From positions 54,173,891 to 54,237,890 of the forward strand of contig JALGPY010000003.1 in NCBI GenBank assembly GCA_023055425.1: 64,000 bases of DNA, read 5' to 3'. Every line of letters begins with the position of its first letter. Position 1 is the first letter of the stretch. The notes under the pieces are model-generated. The model had not been told where the DNA came from, made no database searches, and was given only the letters and a program-made list of their open reading frames with translations. Of the stretch, positions 11,267 through 22,840 are shown one piece after another. This DNA comes from Linanthus parryae (lineage: Eukaryota; Streptophyta; Magnoliopsida; Ericales; Polemoniaceae). Both the position numbers and the translations under genes were made by a program.

Positions 11267-13240
11267 TGTTATAACGTGGGGCATTCGAGCAAGAACGACG
11301 AAAGCAAAACAAGAACGAGACAGATATTTAACTTGGTTCACTAACGAATTCGTAACGAACCCGCTAGCTAATCCACGGCCAGAACCAGATATTTTATTGA
11401 GAAGAGAACCCGATTACAATGCACGCCGTGGCCAGAACGGCCACGACGGCAACCCGAAACACCCACCTGACACACACTCACAAAAGCTTCTCAAAGCTCA
11501 CCAATTACTCTCCGTGTGTGTGTTCAAACCAAAAACAAATGGTGGTTATATATACTGCCAAAGAAACCCACAGACACTTTGTTTCCTAGTTGACTAGGAA
11601 ACAACCGTGCTTCCTAAAAGAGTTGTTTCCATAAGTTAAGCTTTTGACTTTTCTTCTTCGTTGCCTAAATTGATCCAAGTCAAATTCCTAACAAATCTCC
11701 ACCTTGACTTGAATCATCTCAGCAACCCGAAACCAGAACCTGATGCTCCTCTTCTCAAACCTGAACCGGATGCGTCTCCCAAAACCAGATCGAGCACGCC
11801 TCCCCAGACTGATGTTCCGCAGCTGTATGCGAAACCCGAATCGCCAAATCGTAGCTCCAACTACCATGCGTACCTGCAACGAATGCGCCCGATGTGGTTG
11901 CACTTCCGGAAACAGAAACAAGTGCTCCACCCAGAACCAGACTCGAATACATTCACTGAGAAAACAGGACCGAATGTATTCCCGATGTGCCCAATTGCGC
12001 TGGAAAGATGCACCATGACAGAATGCCCGGATGTCATCCAGACCAGATGCACCGATGACGAGTGCCCAAATTGTCATGTCCGATGCGCCCCGTATGCCTC
12101 AGATGCGCCAGATGCTCGCCATAAACAGATCGCGCCAGATGCGAGCTCAGTGCGTGTCATGGTACACACTGCAAAACCAGATGCACGCTAGAACAAATCG
12201 TGCATAATGCGCGCCAGAACCATAATCAGATGCGCATGCCAGAAATCTCACGCGCCAGATGCTCCATGTCGTTGCTCCAACTCCAACGAGTTCTTGCAAC
12301 GCATAAGCCAGAACCAGATTCAATTCACACGCCCAATGCTCCACGCCGGGAGCCGGATTGCGCCTGAATGTCAGTCGCCATAACGCCAGATGCGCGTGAA
12401 CCGCCAGATTCGCGCCAGTACTGAAATGCGTGCTGGATTTGCCAGATCCCTTGCACGCCTAATCAGATGCGCGCTAGATTGCTCCAACAGAAGCCCAGAT
12501 AGCCCCCTCCAAGGGGCTTCAGATGGTGGGTGTACCTGCTTCTCTCTCACGAACAGATCGATCTTGATCGCCAAACCAAACATCGTTCTTGGCGGAATCT
12601 CGAAACCCAACTCCTGATAGCCTGCTCCACCTAAATCGCGAAACCCTAGCTTTGAGTTCCACCAAACGTGAAACCCTAACTCTTGGCTCCACCCTGATCT
12701 TGGAACCCCGGCTCTGATACCAGTTTGTTAAAACTGGTGTTCCTCCTGACCTGGCTCTGATACCAGTTTGTTAAAACTGGTGTTCCTCCTGACCTGGCTC
12801 TGATACCAGATTGTTGTAACGTGGGGGTATTCGAGCAAGAACGACGAAAGCAAAACAAGAACGATACTGATATTTAACGTGGTTCACTAACGAATTCGTA
12901 ACGAACCCGCTAGCTAATCCACGGCCAGAACTAGATATTTTATTGAGAAGAGAATCCGATTACAATGCACGCCGTGGCCAGAACGGCCACGATGGCAACC
13001 CGAAACACCCACCTGACACACACTCACAAAAGCTTCTCAAAGCTCACCAATTACTCTCCGTGTGTGTGTTCAAACCAAAAACAAATGGTGGCTATATATA
13101 CTGCCAAAGAAACCCACATACACTTTTGTTTCCTAGTTGACTAGGAAGCAACCGTGCTTCCTAAAAGAGTTGTTTCCATAAGTCAAGCTTTTGACTTTTC
13201 TTCTTTGTTACCTAAATTGATCCAAGTCAAATTCCTAACA
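11267..13240 (-). mobile_element. Non-autonomous copia-type LTR retrotransposon, minus strand
   Basis: Two direct LTRs, 11267-11693 and 12812-13240, begin TGTT and end AACA. On the minus strand the 5' LTR (12812-13240) is followed by the primer-binding site TGGTATCAGAGC (12797-12808), complementary to initiator tRNA-Met, and the 3' LTR is preceded by the polypurine run AAGGTGGAGAT. The 1.1-kb interior has no gag or pol; it is rich in a degenerate CCAGATGCG-like motif. No 5-bp target duplication was found. Another primer-site-like sequence (CTCTGCTACCAG, 11253-11264) lies just outside the left LTR, so this may be part of a recombined tandem copy. Confidence 0.8.
12711..12808 (-). repeat. Primer-binding site in three tandem copies (43-bp unit)
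   Basis: GCTCTGATACCA, the reverse complement of the copia primer site, occurs at 12711, 12754 and 12797, exactly 43 bases apart. Each of the two complete units also contains the palindrome ACCAGTTTGTTAAAACTGGT. Only the third copy is next to the LTR, where reverse transcription would normally prime. Confidence 0.9.
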
Positions 13241-13904
13241 GATTCTTTGTTCACTCTTATTTTATTAATGATACCGATAAACATACTTCTTAGAAAAATT
13301 GAAGGAACTAACCTTTTGAAAATTATCAATGATTCTATACAATGTGCTATGAAATGCATGCCTCTTCTAATTTTTTTGCTGTTTATCCTTTCTTCCCATC
13401 TTTTCTCCCAAATCTTTTCCAAGCACTCCCAACCAGGTCTCGAGATCCGTTTATATGCAAGACAACAAGAACACAGCCGTTGAACTCATATGAAAAATGA
13501 AATAAAATGTAGCGAAAGAACTCGGTACTATTGTGAGATTACTATCGTGAGATTGTTCTGGGATGATTTATTTATTTTTTTTAAAAAAAAAAGGGATGGC
13601 CGGTCCTAAAAATCAAGTATCTGGTTTCCTTTAACTCTAAACCGGATAGCAATTCTCCGTACCGGTCGACCTTGCCACTTCGACCTGCAAACAGAAGAAG
13701 CTAAAAAATATGCGAAATACGACTTTGGTAATTACTAGTTGCCAGTAAATTCCAATTTAATTTTTAAATGCAAAAAATAACTCTAGTGGATCTAAACAAC
13801 CTATATATTACATTATGTTCCTTCCTGGCTCGCGCTCGGCTCGAGCTCGTTTCGAGCTTCACATGTAAAGCTCGACTCTAAAAACATTTTTGGCCATTGA
13901 TTTT
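13241..13904. other. Intergenic, nothing recognised
   Basis: AT-rich sequence downstream of the copia-type LTR. A TC/GA-rich stretch with GCTCGCGCTCGGCTCGAGCT lies near 13828. No gene is supported. Confidence 0.4.
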
Positions 13905-14245
13905 GTACTAATATGTGTTCTTCTAGCTTTATTTATGTTCTTTTTTCAATTTCGATCATTTTGATTGTGAGGTGATGAATTTATTAAATGTTCTTGATTC
14001 GAGGATTGTAGTAGTTCATTTGATTTTCTACTTATGTGAATTGAATTAGGTGTAACTAGTTGGTGCTGAGATCCGCTTATGCAAAAAGCTTGCAGGATAG
14101 GTATATTAGATCTCTCACAACACATCTTGATCATGGTTATAGATGATCTAGTAAACTTGGTTTTTTAGCTCTGTTGCTTGCAATCATTTGCACTGTTGTA
14201 GTACAGTGGATGAATTTTATTTTGGGATTTGGATACTAGTACGAG
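13905..14245 (+). pseudogene. Fragment matching the start of intron 2 of the REF/SRPP gene
   Basis: From GTACTAATATGTGTTCTT the sequence follows the 5' part of the intron at 29765-30068 for about 300 bases. Shared landmarks in order are GCTTTATTTATG, TTTTGATT, AGTTCATTTGATTTT, TGAATTGAATTAGG, TCTCTCACA, CACATCTTG, TTTAGCTCTG and TTTGGGATTTGGATACTA. Similarity begins at about the splice donor; I see no matching exon upstream. The copy has a short deletion and an insertion relative to the intron. It is either a partial gene duplication or an unrecognised repeat shared by both places. Confidence 0.75.
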
Positions 14246-15837
14246 TGTATACTTGAATTTATAACCATTCCAAGTGGTTATGTATACAAACTAATGAGAA
14301 TTTAGTCGTAATATGTCTTGATGTGTCGAATCGCCCTACAAACGCCTAGTTTTTGCGTATATCATAATTTAAAAAAACATCCAAATGCATTAACAGTCCC
14401 TGAACTGGCTTTGATGTATTTCATGTTGTCAATCTCACATTTAAAAATTGTGAATGCCTTAATGACACGATCTCTGCAAGTGTACGGTTATCGCTCTAGT
14501 AATAAATGTAGAAGATGGGATAGTCGAATTCCAGGGGACTTGTTGTGAATCAATTAGAATTATCAACTTCGTGTGGGAAAGCAGTAGGGGTTTGATTTAT
14601 AAACTAAGAATTGAAATCACAAAGCAAGTAATTAAATATTAAGGTTTGAATTTGGGAGAAACAACCATGACACCTCGTTTGGGGGATTGCTAGGATCTTC
14701 TTATTGGCAACGTTCTATGACTTGTGAAACACATACGAAGTTCACTTTGCTAATCGAGCAATACTAACTCACACCAAGTGAACATTCTATGCCTAGTTTA
14801 GATTAAAACCGAGTTACCTAGTTCTAATTATCCCTAAACATGCATTAACGATGAATTCTACTATAACGATCACATTCAACATAGCCGAGTTACCAAGCCT
14901 ATGAACGGGTGATTGTTTGCTTCTCCGGTTTAAGAATTACCGACTTACCAAATAATTACAAACTAAGTTCTAGCTAACAAGACGTCTCTAATTAACTAGA
15001 TAGGATGAAGATCACAAAACAATCATAGAAAACGCAAAATCATCACTTAGGTATATCAAAACATGAATCTCAATCCATAAAATGCACAATCAATGTGAAA
15101 ACCCTACATACAATATTTACATAACCAGAGCTTGAAATATCTTAAGAGAAGGACGAGTAGCACGAGGAAGGCCTTGCGCCACAGAGAGCGAGGGTCGCGG
15201 CAAACCCAAACTCTGGTCTTGATCTAATAGGTTTAGTTACACATACTCGTGATCACAGCGACAAGAGTTTGTGTGATCATGATCAAAAACAAAGAAACAA
15301 AGGAGAAAAGAGATCATACTTGGTTTCCAAGGCTCCATGATGTGTTCCAAGATCCAAGTTGATGTCCTTCAATACTGCCCAAAATCACGTCCTAGGGCCT
15401 TTATATAGGTTTCCTAATAGTTGGGACGTGTTTAAGATTAATTACGCAAAGCCTCGAAGAGTTTCCAAGAATTTCTAATGCAAGACCAGGTCGCACGACC
15501 TCTGGGTTTGGGGTTGGAGGTCGTGGGACCTCTGAACCAGATCCTGCAAGACCTCAAGTGTTGTTGGCTGACATCATGCTCTCTGGAAACCACGTAGTGC
15601 GACCTCTGAATGAGGTCGTGCGAACTCACTCTGCTCCAGAACTTTGCTGATCTTGCGGGGGCTTATCTACCTCATCCGAACTTTGCTGATCTTGGGAGGG
15701 CTTATCTACCTCATCAGTATTTCACCTGATCGTGTACCATCATATTCTAGATTACTTGAGGTTTCATTGCTAATAGTCTATGTGTCAAACATTGTGAATT
15801 TTCCATGAGTTTGCTTCTCATATCGGAAGTTTGACAC
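14246..15837. repeat. Non-coding repeat-like region, possibly Ty3/gypsy LTR or leader
   Basis: No protein is encoded. The stretch from about 14480 (GCAAGTGTACGGTTATCGCTC, then GACTTGTTGTGAATCAATTAG) resembles non-coding sequence common in plant gypsy elements. 15480-15630 contains several imperfect palindromes of the type AGGTCGCACGACCTC. A 39-bp tandem pair (GAACTTTGCTGATCTTG...) lies at 15639-15677 and 15678-15715. Family assignment is a guess; the repeats are seen directly. Confidence 0.35.
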
Positions 15838-16812
15838 CAACATGAGTTTGCTTTCATGACGCCAGAATCAGAGAAATTTCTTAGGATTTGGGGAGCTCTG
15901 GAATCAGAGGTGAATCAATCATATTCGGAGCGTGGAGAGTTAGAAGGTACGGAGTGCGTGTTTCTATTAAAGGATAAGGAAAAAGAATTTGCATGAGGTG
16001 GGGGGAATATTCGACAAGATCGGTGTCTCCAATACCATTTCACCGGACCAGTACGAAAAAGTATCAGAGAAGGGACGATAGTGTGAGTCGGGTGGACAAT
16101 CATACATCTAAAAGTCTGGATGGAGATACGCATATTTTAAATGATGACGCTAATACTTACAAAAATGATTCTGCAAAGGAGCTCGAGGAGGACGAGGAGG
16201 TGGTACCTGAAACACAGATGGCAGGGGCAAATGCTGAAATTTCCAAAACTTACAAGGACTGCACTTTTGAAATTGTAGAAACCTGGGGGGGATGCTACAA
16301 TTAATTCTCAAGTAGTGGCACTTTTTAATAAGATTTTCGGGCATAATTCGCGTGGGCCGTGCAAAGATTATAGGATCTCTCCGGCCCAGGAAAAGGAGTT
16401 GTTATCGTGGGAAAGCTGAGTCCACATAGTTTGGGTAGAAAACTCCATATAAGGCGTAAACTTTTTAAGGAACTTAATGAAGCGCAAAGTTGTCTTTTTG
16501 GAAATACTACAGAGAAAGAATAAATTGGAAACCCTTTCACATACATAAATTTGTCTAGGGTTTTTAGCAGGTTTGGATTCTTAGAGAGAAAATATACAGA
16601 GAAGGAGGAGGGTGGATCGCTGGCGAAAAATATATGCCACAGTTCCATTAGCACAGAAACAAGTGTGTGAAGTGTACTCAAGAAATAATATCAGATAAAG
16701 AACGCATCTATATCAATTTGGCTTGTCAAGAATCTCACAAGATGCAAATGGACGGACAAAAAGGGTAGTTCCCGGTGGAAAGAATTTTGAAAGGTATGGC
16801 TAGCTATACTCA
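15838..16812 (+). pseudogene. Probable 5' part of the LINE interrupted at 16813
   Basis: Degenerate coding-like sequence with a 103-codon open stretch at 15993-16304 that is acidic toward its end (KELEEDEEVVPETQ), then fragments such as SPAQEKELLSW. It is assigned to the LINE at 24660-28920 because the copia-type insertion between them has a perfect 5-bp duplication and because a frame stays open for about 60 codons across the junction when the insertion and one ACTCA copy are disregarded. I do not recognise a specific ORF1 domain here. Confidence 0.45.
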
Positions 16813-17313
16813 TGTTAGCAATTGGTGCGCCCATGTGGGGTGCCCAATGTAATCATCGTAACCTTATGGGGTTAGTTGCACTAATGCACAAACTAGAAGG
16901 GTTAGTAGCTAAGGCTCAAACCCTAGGGGTTTATGTGCAAACCTAGGAGAAGTTTTGCCTATATAAAGAGGTAGCCTCCTACACATTATGGTGTGCCATA
17001 GTGCTATTATGCTAAGGCTAATAGATTATTCCAGAGAATAAAGTAACTCTGTCTAGATTCATACTAGTTGTAGAGAACCCTAGTCTCTCTCCAACTTCAT
17101 CCAAGGAGGTGGAACGTGGTGTGGAAATCAGTGTTCGTCCTCGAGATTCACACTAGATTGGTGGGAGCAAGATCAAAGAGGAGGCGCGTGAAAGCAAGCA
17201 ACACAACGATCATCCGCTGCATTAAGGAGCTTAGGAAGACAAGGTAAACACATGAATATTCCGCTTTAATTCATGTTGTAGATCTGAATGTGTTAGATCC
17301 TTCCTGCCCTTCA
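16813..17313 (+). promoter_or_regulatory. 5' LTR and primer-binding site of the copia-type element
   Basis: TGTTAGCAATTGG...TTCA, with a TATA box (CTATATAAAG) near 16969, the presumed start of the retroelement transcript. The primer site TTGGTATCAGAGCC directly follows at 17314, complementary to initiator tRNA-Met. Confidence 0.85.
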
Positions 17314-17742
17314 TTGGTATCAGAGCCATAGGCTTGTTTTTCGTGCCTCGATAAGCGTTCCTGAACCTGTATTAAAAATCGCGTTTCTGAAATTTCATAA
17401 CCAGTAGACGAAACCTATATGGTTAGGTAGGGTTTTTCACGAGGATTCCAGATATATAAATTTTATATTTTTTGGATTTACGGTGAATTAGTTATGGATT
17501 TTCAAAGTTTCGGAACTGTATTAATCTGGACTGCTAGATCCAATAATAGAACACGTTTTTCAAAAACTTGTTAAAATTGGATTTTGACCACATAATCGGG
17601 ATCAGGACGAAGAGACGATCACGGCAAAATTAATTTCGTCGCGAACGGAGCACGGGAAGGCGGCGCGTGGGCTTCACGCGCCACCGACGCCGCCCCCACG
17701 CGCCGCCACGCGCCGCACGCGTCCAAGGGCTGGCGGCGGCTG

Positions 17743-17900
17743 CTGACGTGGCCCTAGGGCTGACGTGGCAGATGACGTGGCGGTGCCACGTCAACAAGTG
17801 GCTGACGTGGCGATGACGTGGAAGCCACGTGGCAGGTGACGTGGCGGTGACGTGGCGGGCTGACGTGGCAGCTGACGTCAGCATAGGTGCTGACGTGGCA
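17743..17900. promoter_or_regulatory. Array of about twelve TGACGTGG-type (bZIP) motifs in the copia leader
   Basis: Within 160 bases TGACGTGG (or its complement) occurs about ten times, together with one palindromic GCCACGTGGC and one TGACGTCA. These are core sites for plant bZIP factors (G-box, C-box and hybrid forms). The array sits 430 bases after the primer site, in a strongly GC-rich island (about 17640-17990) in otherwise AT-rich DNA. Spacing is irregular (10-20 bases), so it is not a simple satellite. Factor binding is inferred, not shown. Confidence 0.7.
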
Positions 17901-20649
17901 CATGGGCCGACGTCGGCGCGTGGCGGAGGCGGACGCGCCCACGCGCGGCGGCGCCTGAGGGCGCGTGCGGCCTCCTCCCGCCGTCATTTTTCGTCCGGTT
18001 TTTTCCTAGGGACTCCAAATTAAATTTCCTATTTTGTGGGTATTTTTTCATAATTTTTGGAGCGACGGAAAATTTTAGTAATTTCCAGATTAATTAATTA
18101 GTGTTTAGCACACTTCCCGAGGCAGTTTGACGACCTTAAACACACTGTTTTGAGCCCAAATTTTTTCTGGAGACTTAGGTCAATTTTCCCTACGTTTTTC
18201 CATAGGTGGTGAGACCCTAAATGGTAGGGAGAAATTTTCGATCTTTTTAGTTGATTAGATTATTGCTTATTAATTTCCAGTAATTATTGCTTAATTCCGG
18301 AAATTTCCAGAAAATTCCAGTATGTTTATTATGTTGTTATACATACTGTTGTGGGTTGAATGGATGTGTTTGGTGCATGGATGTGGCATAGATGTTTTAT
18401 ATTTTGGTTTTGGTTTTGGTTTTTAAATATGTAATCAAAATACGGCCTGCGTGTCGTGCCTCTCTACACTCTAGTGTCTTCTCTTCTCATCCACTCGCCT
18501 CTATGAGGTTACTTCTTACAAGAAATAAGATAGTTAGTAGAGATTGAAGATTGACGCTTCAAGAGAGGTGGCCAAACCAAAAGCTATGGCGCAAGGTGCA
18601 TGGAGCAATTAGACGGTCTAATGGAGCCTCAAGCTTGGAGTCCTCAAGTAGGCGAGATGGCGTGAGATGGAGTTCAGGACTTGCTCAAGAAGTGCTCTCA
18701 ATAGTGGGAGTGCACCTTAGGGGCCACATCCATTGCATATTTATTTATGCTTATGCTTGTTTTATGTTATAACTTCGTGTGATTGGATATCTATGTTTAA
18801 CCTCGCATGCTAAAGAACTAAAACAAAAGAGCTCACATGATGACATGATTAAAATTTATAGGAAATCACAAGTGATGAGATTTGATTCCTAGGATATACG
18901 CTAGGTTTTGGTGGAGTCCTTGTGAGGAACTATTAAGTTTTAATCGATGTCACATGTTACTTTGGAGCTAAGTAAATGCTAGTAATTAACTTCCACAATG
19001 TCTCTATCAATCGTGTCTAAGTCGAAAACTGTAAAGGCTAAATGGTGACAACAACGACATGATAAGCCGTCGTACTATGTAACCATCCGTTGGACATAGG
19101 TTGTCAACCACCTACAAACATGGTCGAACTTGTGACGAATAAGTTGTCACAGCATCACATAGACATTGTCTTTAGGCTCACCAAATAGTGGGAGGCAGCA
19201 GTCAAGATAATGTCATAGAGCATGCTATGAAAAGGTGGGGAAATGACCTCATCAGCATGTTCTAGACCACTTTTAAAATTGTAGGAAGCCAAAGAAGAAC
19301 CTTGGATCCATCTTAACCATTTGCGTACATAAATTCTGAGCATTGGCTCAGAATAATCCTACCTCTACTATGAGTTATGGCTCATGTCATAATATTGAGC
19401 ACTCGACCTTACCGTCTGAGATTGATGCCATGTATGATAAAAGAGTTAAGGGTTGTCAGGTAAGCTATCCGATTTGCAATTTGCTGCAATCTCTGCCACG
19501 TTTCATGGAACTTTCATGGAACGTCACATGAAACACCTTGGACGTGTCACGATGTTTGGATAAGACCAAAACATGTCAGGATGTTTGGATTAGACCAAAC
19601 ATCACACTGTTCTAGGATCTAAGCAAAAAGGGTTTGCTAAGAATACTAGTCCAGCATACTTCGGATGTCTAAGCAATATATGATTACTAAAGGCTGTTGG
19701 AGAAGTATGATCATACTTAATGAAGTATGATAGGCAGATATAGTCCCTAGCCCGGTATTAGGACCAAGGCAACAGGTGGGGCAAGGATAAATGAATTTAA
19801 GGGGCAATATTGGTATAAGACCAAACAGCCCAAGACTGGTAAACGCAAATGAAGAAAAAGGACTTTTCCTAAGACAAGAGAAAGGGCCAGACCTGGCAAT
19901 TAACTTCTCGTCTAAGGATCCAAAAGGATTATCTTTGAGGGAGTAGCCACCAAAATTTGTTTTGGTCACAGTTTTAACTTTGGATATGGTTATATCATGG
20001 TGTTTGCGTTCTTAAAATTCTAGCACAAGTGACGCCTCAGAATTCTTGGATGTCAACTTAAGAGTATGACTTAAGATTCTGATATGTGGCGCGCTAGATT
20101 AAGAAACACGTTGACAGGAGAAGATGTTCAGGCTAGCTAAGGCAGGCCTGCTTGGATTATGCCCAAGGTACCCTTACCTGTGTGTGGTTCTTGCCGGACA
20201 AGAAAGGCGAAACGCAAACCATCTAGTAGAGCATTAAGGACTAATGAGTCTTTATATCTTATTCATTCTGTTGTTGTGTTCCATTAAATTGTTAAAGCTA
20301 AGACATGGTGCTTACTGTTCCATCACATTCGTAGATTATTGTCCACGTCTCAACTATGTGTGCTTGGGCCACGTAAGTCTGAGGCACAAGGGTGCTTCAG
20401 ACAGGTCTCTACAAAAGGTAGAAAAACTGTCTGGATAAAAGGATATGTCCTTGGCCAGAATGAGACTGGAAGTGTCTATCTTAGCCAGAGCTATGTGATG
20501 AGAAAAGAAAAGTAAGACAGTTGGCTATTCCCACGCCTCAGCTGTGTGCTGTAGAGAATAAGAGGAATAGGTTACTGTAAGAAATGGTCTGATGTATGAT
20601 AGAGCGTGCAAAGTAAAATTTCCCTATTTGGAGGAGACACTTTGTTAAA

Positions 20650-22840
20650 CGACTATCAACATACGCAACCATAAGTCCACCAAGTCTGTAGCCACTACAC
20701 CCTACAGGATGTGGACCAATAGGCAACCTATATGAGGTCACCTTAGGCCATGGGGATCGGCAACCTATGTACTAACTAAATTTCTAGCCAGGAAGAGGTT
20801 CGTTGAGAAATAAGTCTCTACGAAACAAAGGTTTCACTGGATGACACCCCATCCCTGAATGATCAACAGGAAATAGTTCCTAAAGATCTTCAGGACAGTG
20901 GGAGTAACTTTCCTAGTGAACAAGCCCATCATAGATTATGACTATGAGGAGGAACCCTCTTTGCGTAGGAACGTTCTTTAGAGCGTACCCCGTCGATGAA
21001 TTGACATCGAAAGGAAGACCATAAGGGTCATCACGCAAGACAATGATGAACCTAGGATGTTTGCCCCAGGATCTTTCATCACCTGACAAGAAAGATTTTG
21101 AAGTTAGACCCTAGATGGAAGAAACGTATCTTAATGGAGTAACGTATCTTCTCATGCTATTCGGAGCATCCTAGGGGTTGTGTATTTGAAACGCATTAGC
21201 CGATAAGTAGTGTAACATAAATGGATTCACGAGATATATGATTTCTCATGGGAAATGTCAATAATTAAGGGATATGTTCGTAGAGATGATAATCTCCACG
21301 AGCATGGAGGATACCGCTGGAAGATACCCGTTCATTAAATCGATTACGAGGAATTAGTCCCTCAAGGATCCTTTGAACAGTGGGAGTGACTTTCCAAGCA
21401 GGGTGCTCCATCCATAAGGGATGAAAGCAAATGATGACCCTCCTATGCAAAGGAATTGCTCATAAGGAGCATACCCTATCGACTATTTGAGATCGAAGGG
21501 ATCACCTTGCATAAACGATAGGATAGAATCCTAGGCCTTATCGTTCCCTAATTATGAAGAATGAATAGTAAGCTTTACAGGATGAATTAGAGTCTATAAA
21601 GGGCCAACCGAGTTTGAGAACTAGGTTGACTTTCCAACTGGATGGAAGGCTATTGGAGATTAATGGGTTCCCAAGGTCAATCAGAGACCCAGACGGAAGC
21701 GTGGTAAGGCATATGACTTGCGTAGAAGCGAAAAAGGCTACACTCATTCTGAGAGTAGACATCGACGAATTTGGATCGATCCGACGAATTTGCGTTGGTT
21801 CAACAAGGTATCCTTCCCAAGGCTTTGGGTGGTAAGGATTACGTTGATTCGCTTGGTAGCATCAATAGTTGTGGATCCATTCTCGATAGACGTGACGACT
21901 GAATTTCTCAATGGAGAAATCCTAGAGGTGACTAAGGTCAAATGCACAGAATGTGTGCAAGCTAACTAAGTCCATATGGGATCTTAGCTAGTCCTCTGGA
22001 CAGTGGTATTTCATCAGGGATCGTTTACTATATGTTTACGATAACAAATGGAAACCGCTGTGTATCACTCTTACTAGTAGAGAGTTGAAGATCACGTCAC
22101 TTAATATCGACGACACACTATTGGCTAGTGGAGCTTAGGGATTGTTCGAGTCCCCTAAGGAGTAACTGTACTCCTGTGGCTCAGCGCAAGACTTTACGAG
22201 CCTAGGCATGTGCCCTAAAAGACACCATAAAAGAATGACCAAGTGACCAGAGTGCCTGATGCAGTATGAGTCTTATATGCACTATGGTGTATACTCAGAC
22301 CTAGCGATCGCTATGCAATCGGAAGAATTGGATTTCAGGATATTCCAATTTAAGACACAAGGTTGTAACCAGGATACTCTATATGATGGATCACGTGCTA
22401 TGACTATCGAAGAAGATGCTTCGACTAGTTAGCCACATATGCTAACTAGGGTGGGGACCTAGATGCACTTAGATCCGACTCAGGCTATCGTCCATGCTCG
22501 ATGATAGACTCGCATGGAACAAATGCAATATAAGTGTTGCATGATCGTATTAGACCGCTCCATTGACCATGGAAGCGAAGCACGATTGCCTGTTCTGCCA
22601 TAGGGCAGAAATGTGTTTAACTGAGAAAGTTTCTTGTAAGCTTATGAGCTATCAACAAACCTATTACCATGAGTAGTGTTAGCATACGGCTATAATATTG
22701 CGGTAAAGACAAACACATAGTCGAGGGTACCATTTCACAAAAGGTGAAATAACTACCTAGAGAGTAATCCTGGAGTGGATCGACTATGGGCCAGGATGTT
22801 GGCTCATCCCATTCCTAAACCACTTGAGAATTGCCTTTGT
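20650..22840 (+). pseudogene. Degenerate copia pol: integrase tail, reverse transcriptase, RNase H
   Basis: Short islands in shifting frames match Ty1/copia polyprotein landmarks. STKSVATTPYRMW followed by HLRPWGSATYV (about 20660-20770) matches the integrase C-terminal region. FSIDVTTEFLNGEI (about 21880-21925) matches the reverse transcriptase box usually written MDVKTAFLNG. A DKHI..YHF-like stretch (about 22709-22745) matches the RNase H tail, and MLAHPIPKPLE (about 22795-22830) the region before the stop. Stops and frameshifts between islands are numerous. There is no recognisable intact gag upstream. The domain order places the element in copia; the lineage is not resolved. Confidence 0.7.

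Noticed and set aside
11661..12191. 176-codon frame with PEPD and C-rich stretches on the plus strand
   Set aside because: It lies in the interior of a minus-strand non-autonomous copia-type element, is built from a repeated CAGATGC-like word, and several overlapping frames are equally open. No start context or homology supports a protein.
17630..18023. Arg/Ala/His-rich open frames on both strands
   Set aside because: An effect of high GC content and the TGACGTGG repeats; all frames lack stops there and none looks like a protein family.
19155..20438. Short frames in the copia interior as candidate gag
   Set aside because: No capsid motif or CCHC knuckle could be found in any frame; not reported as a gene.
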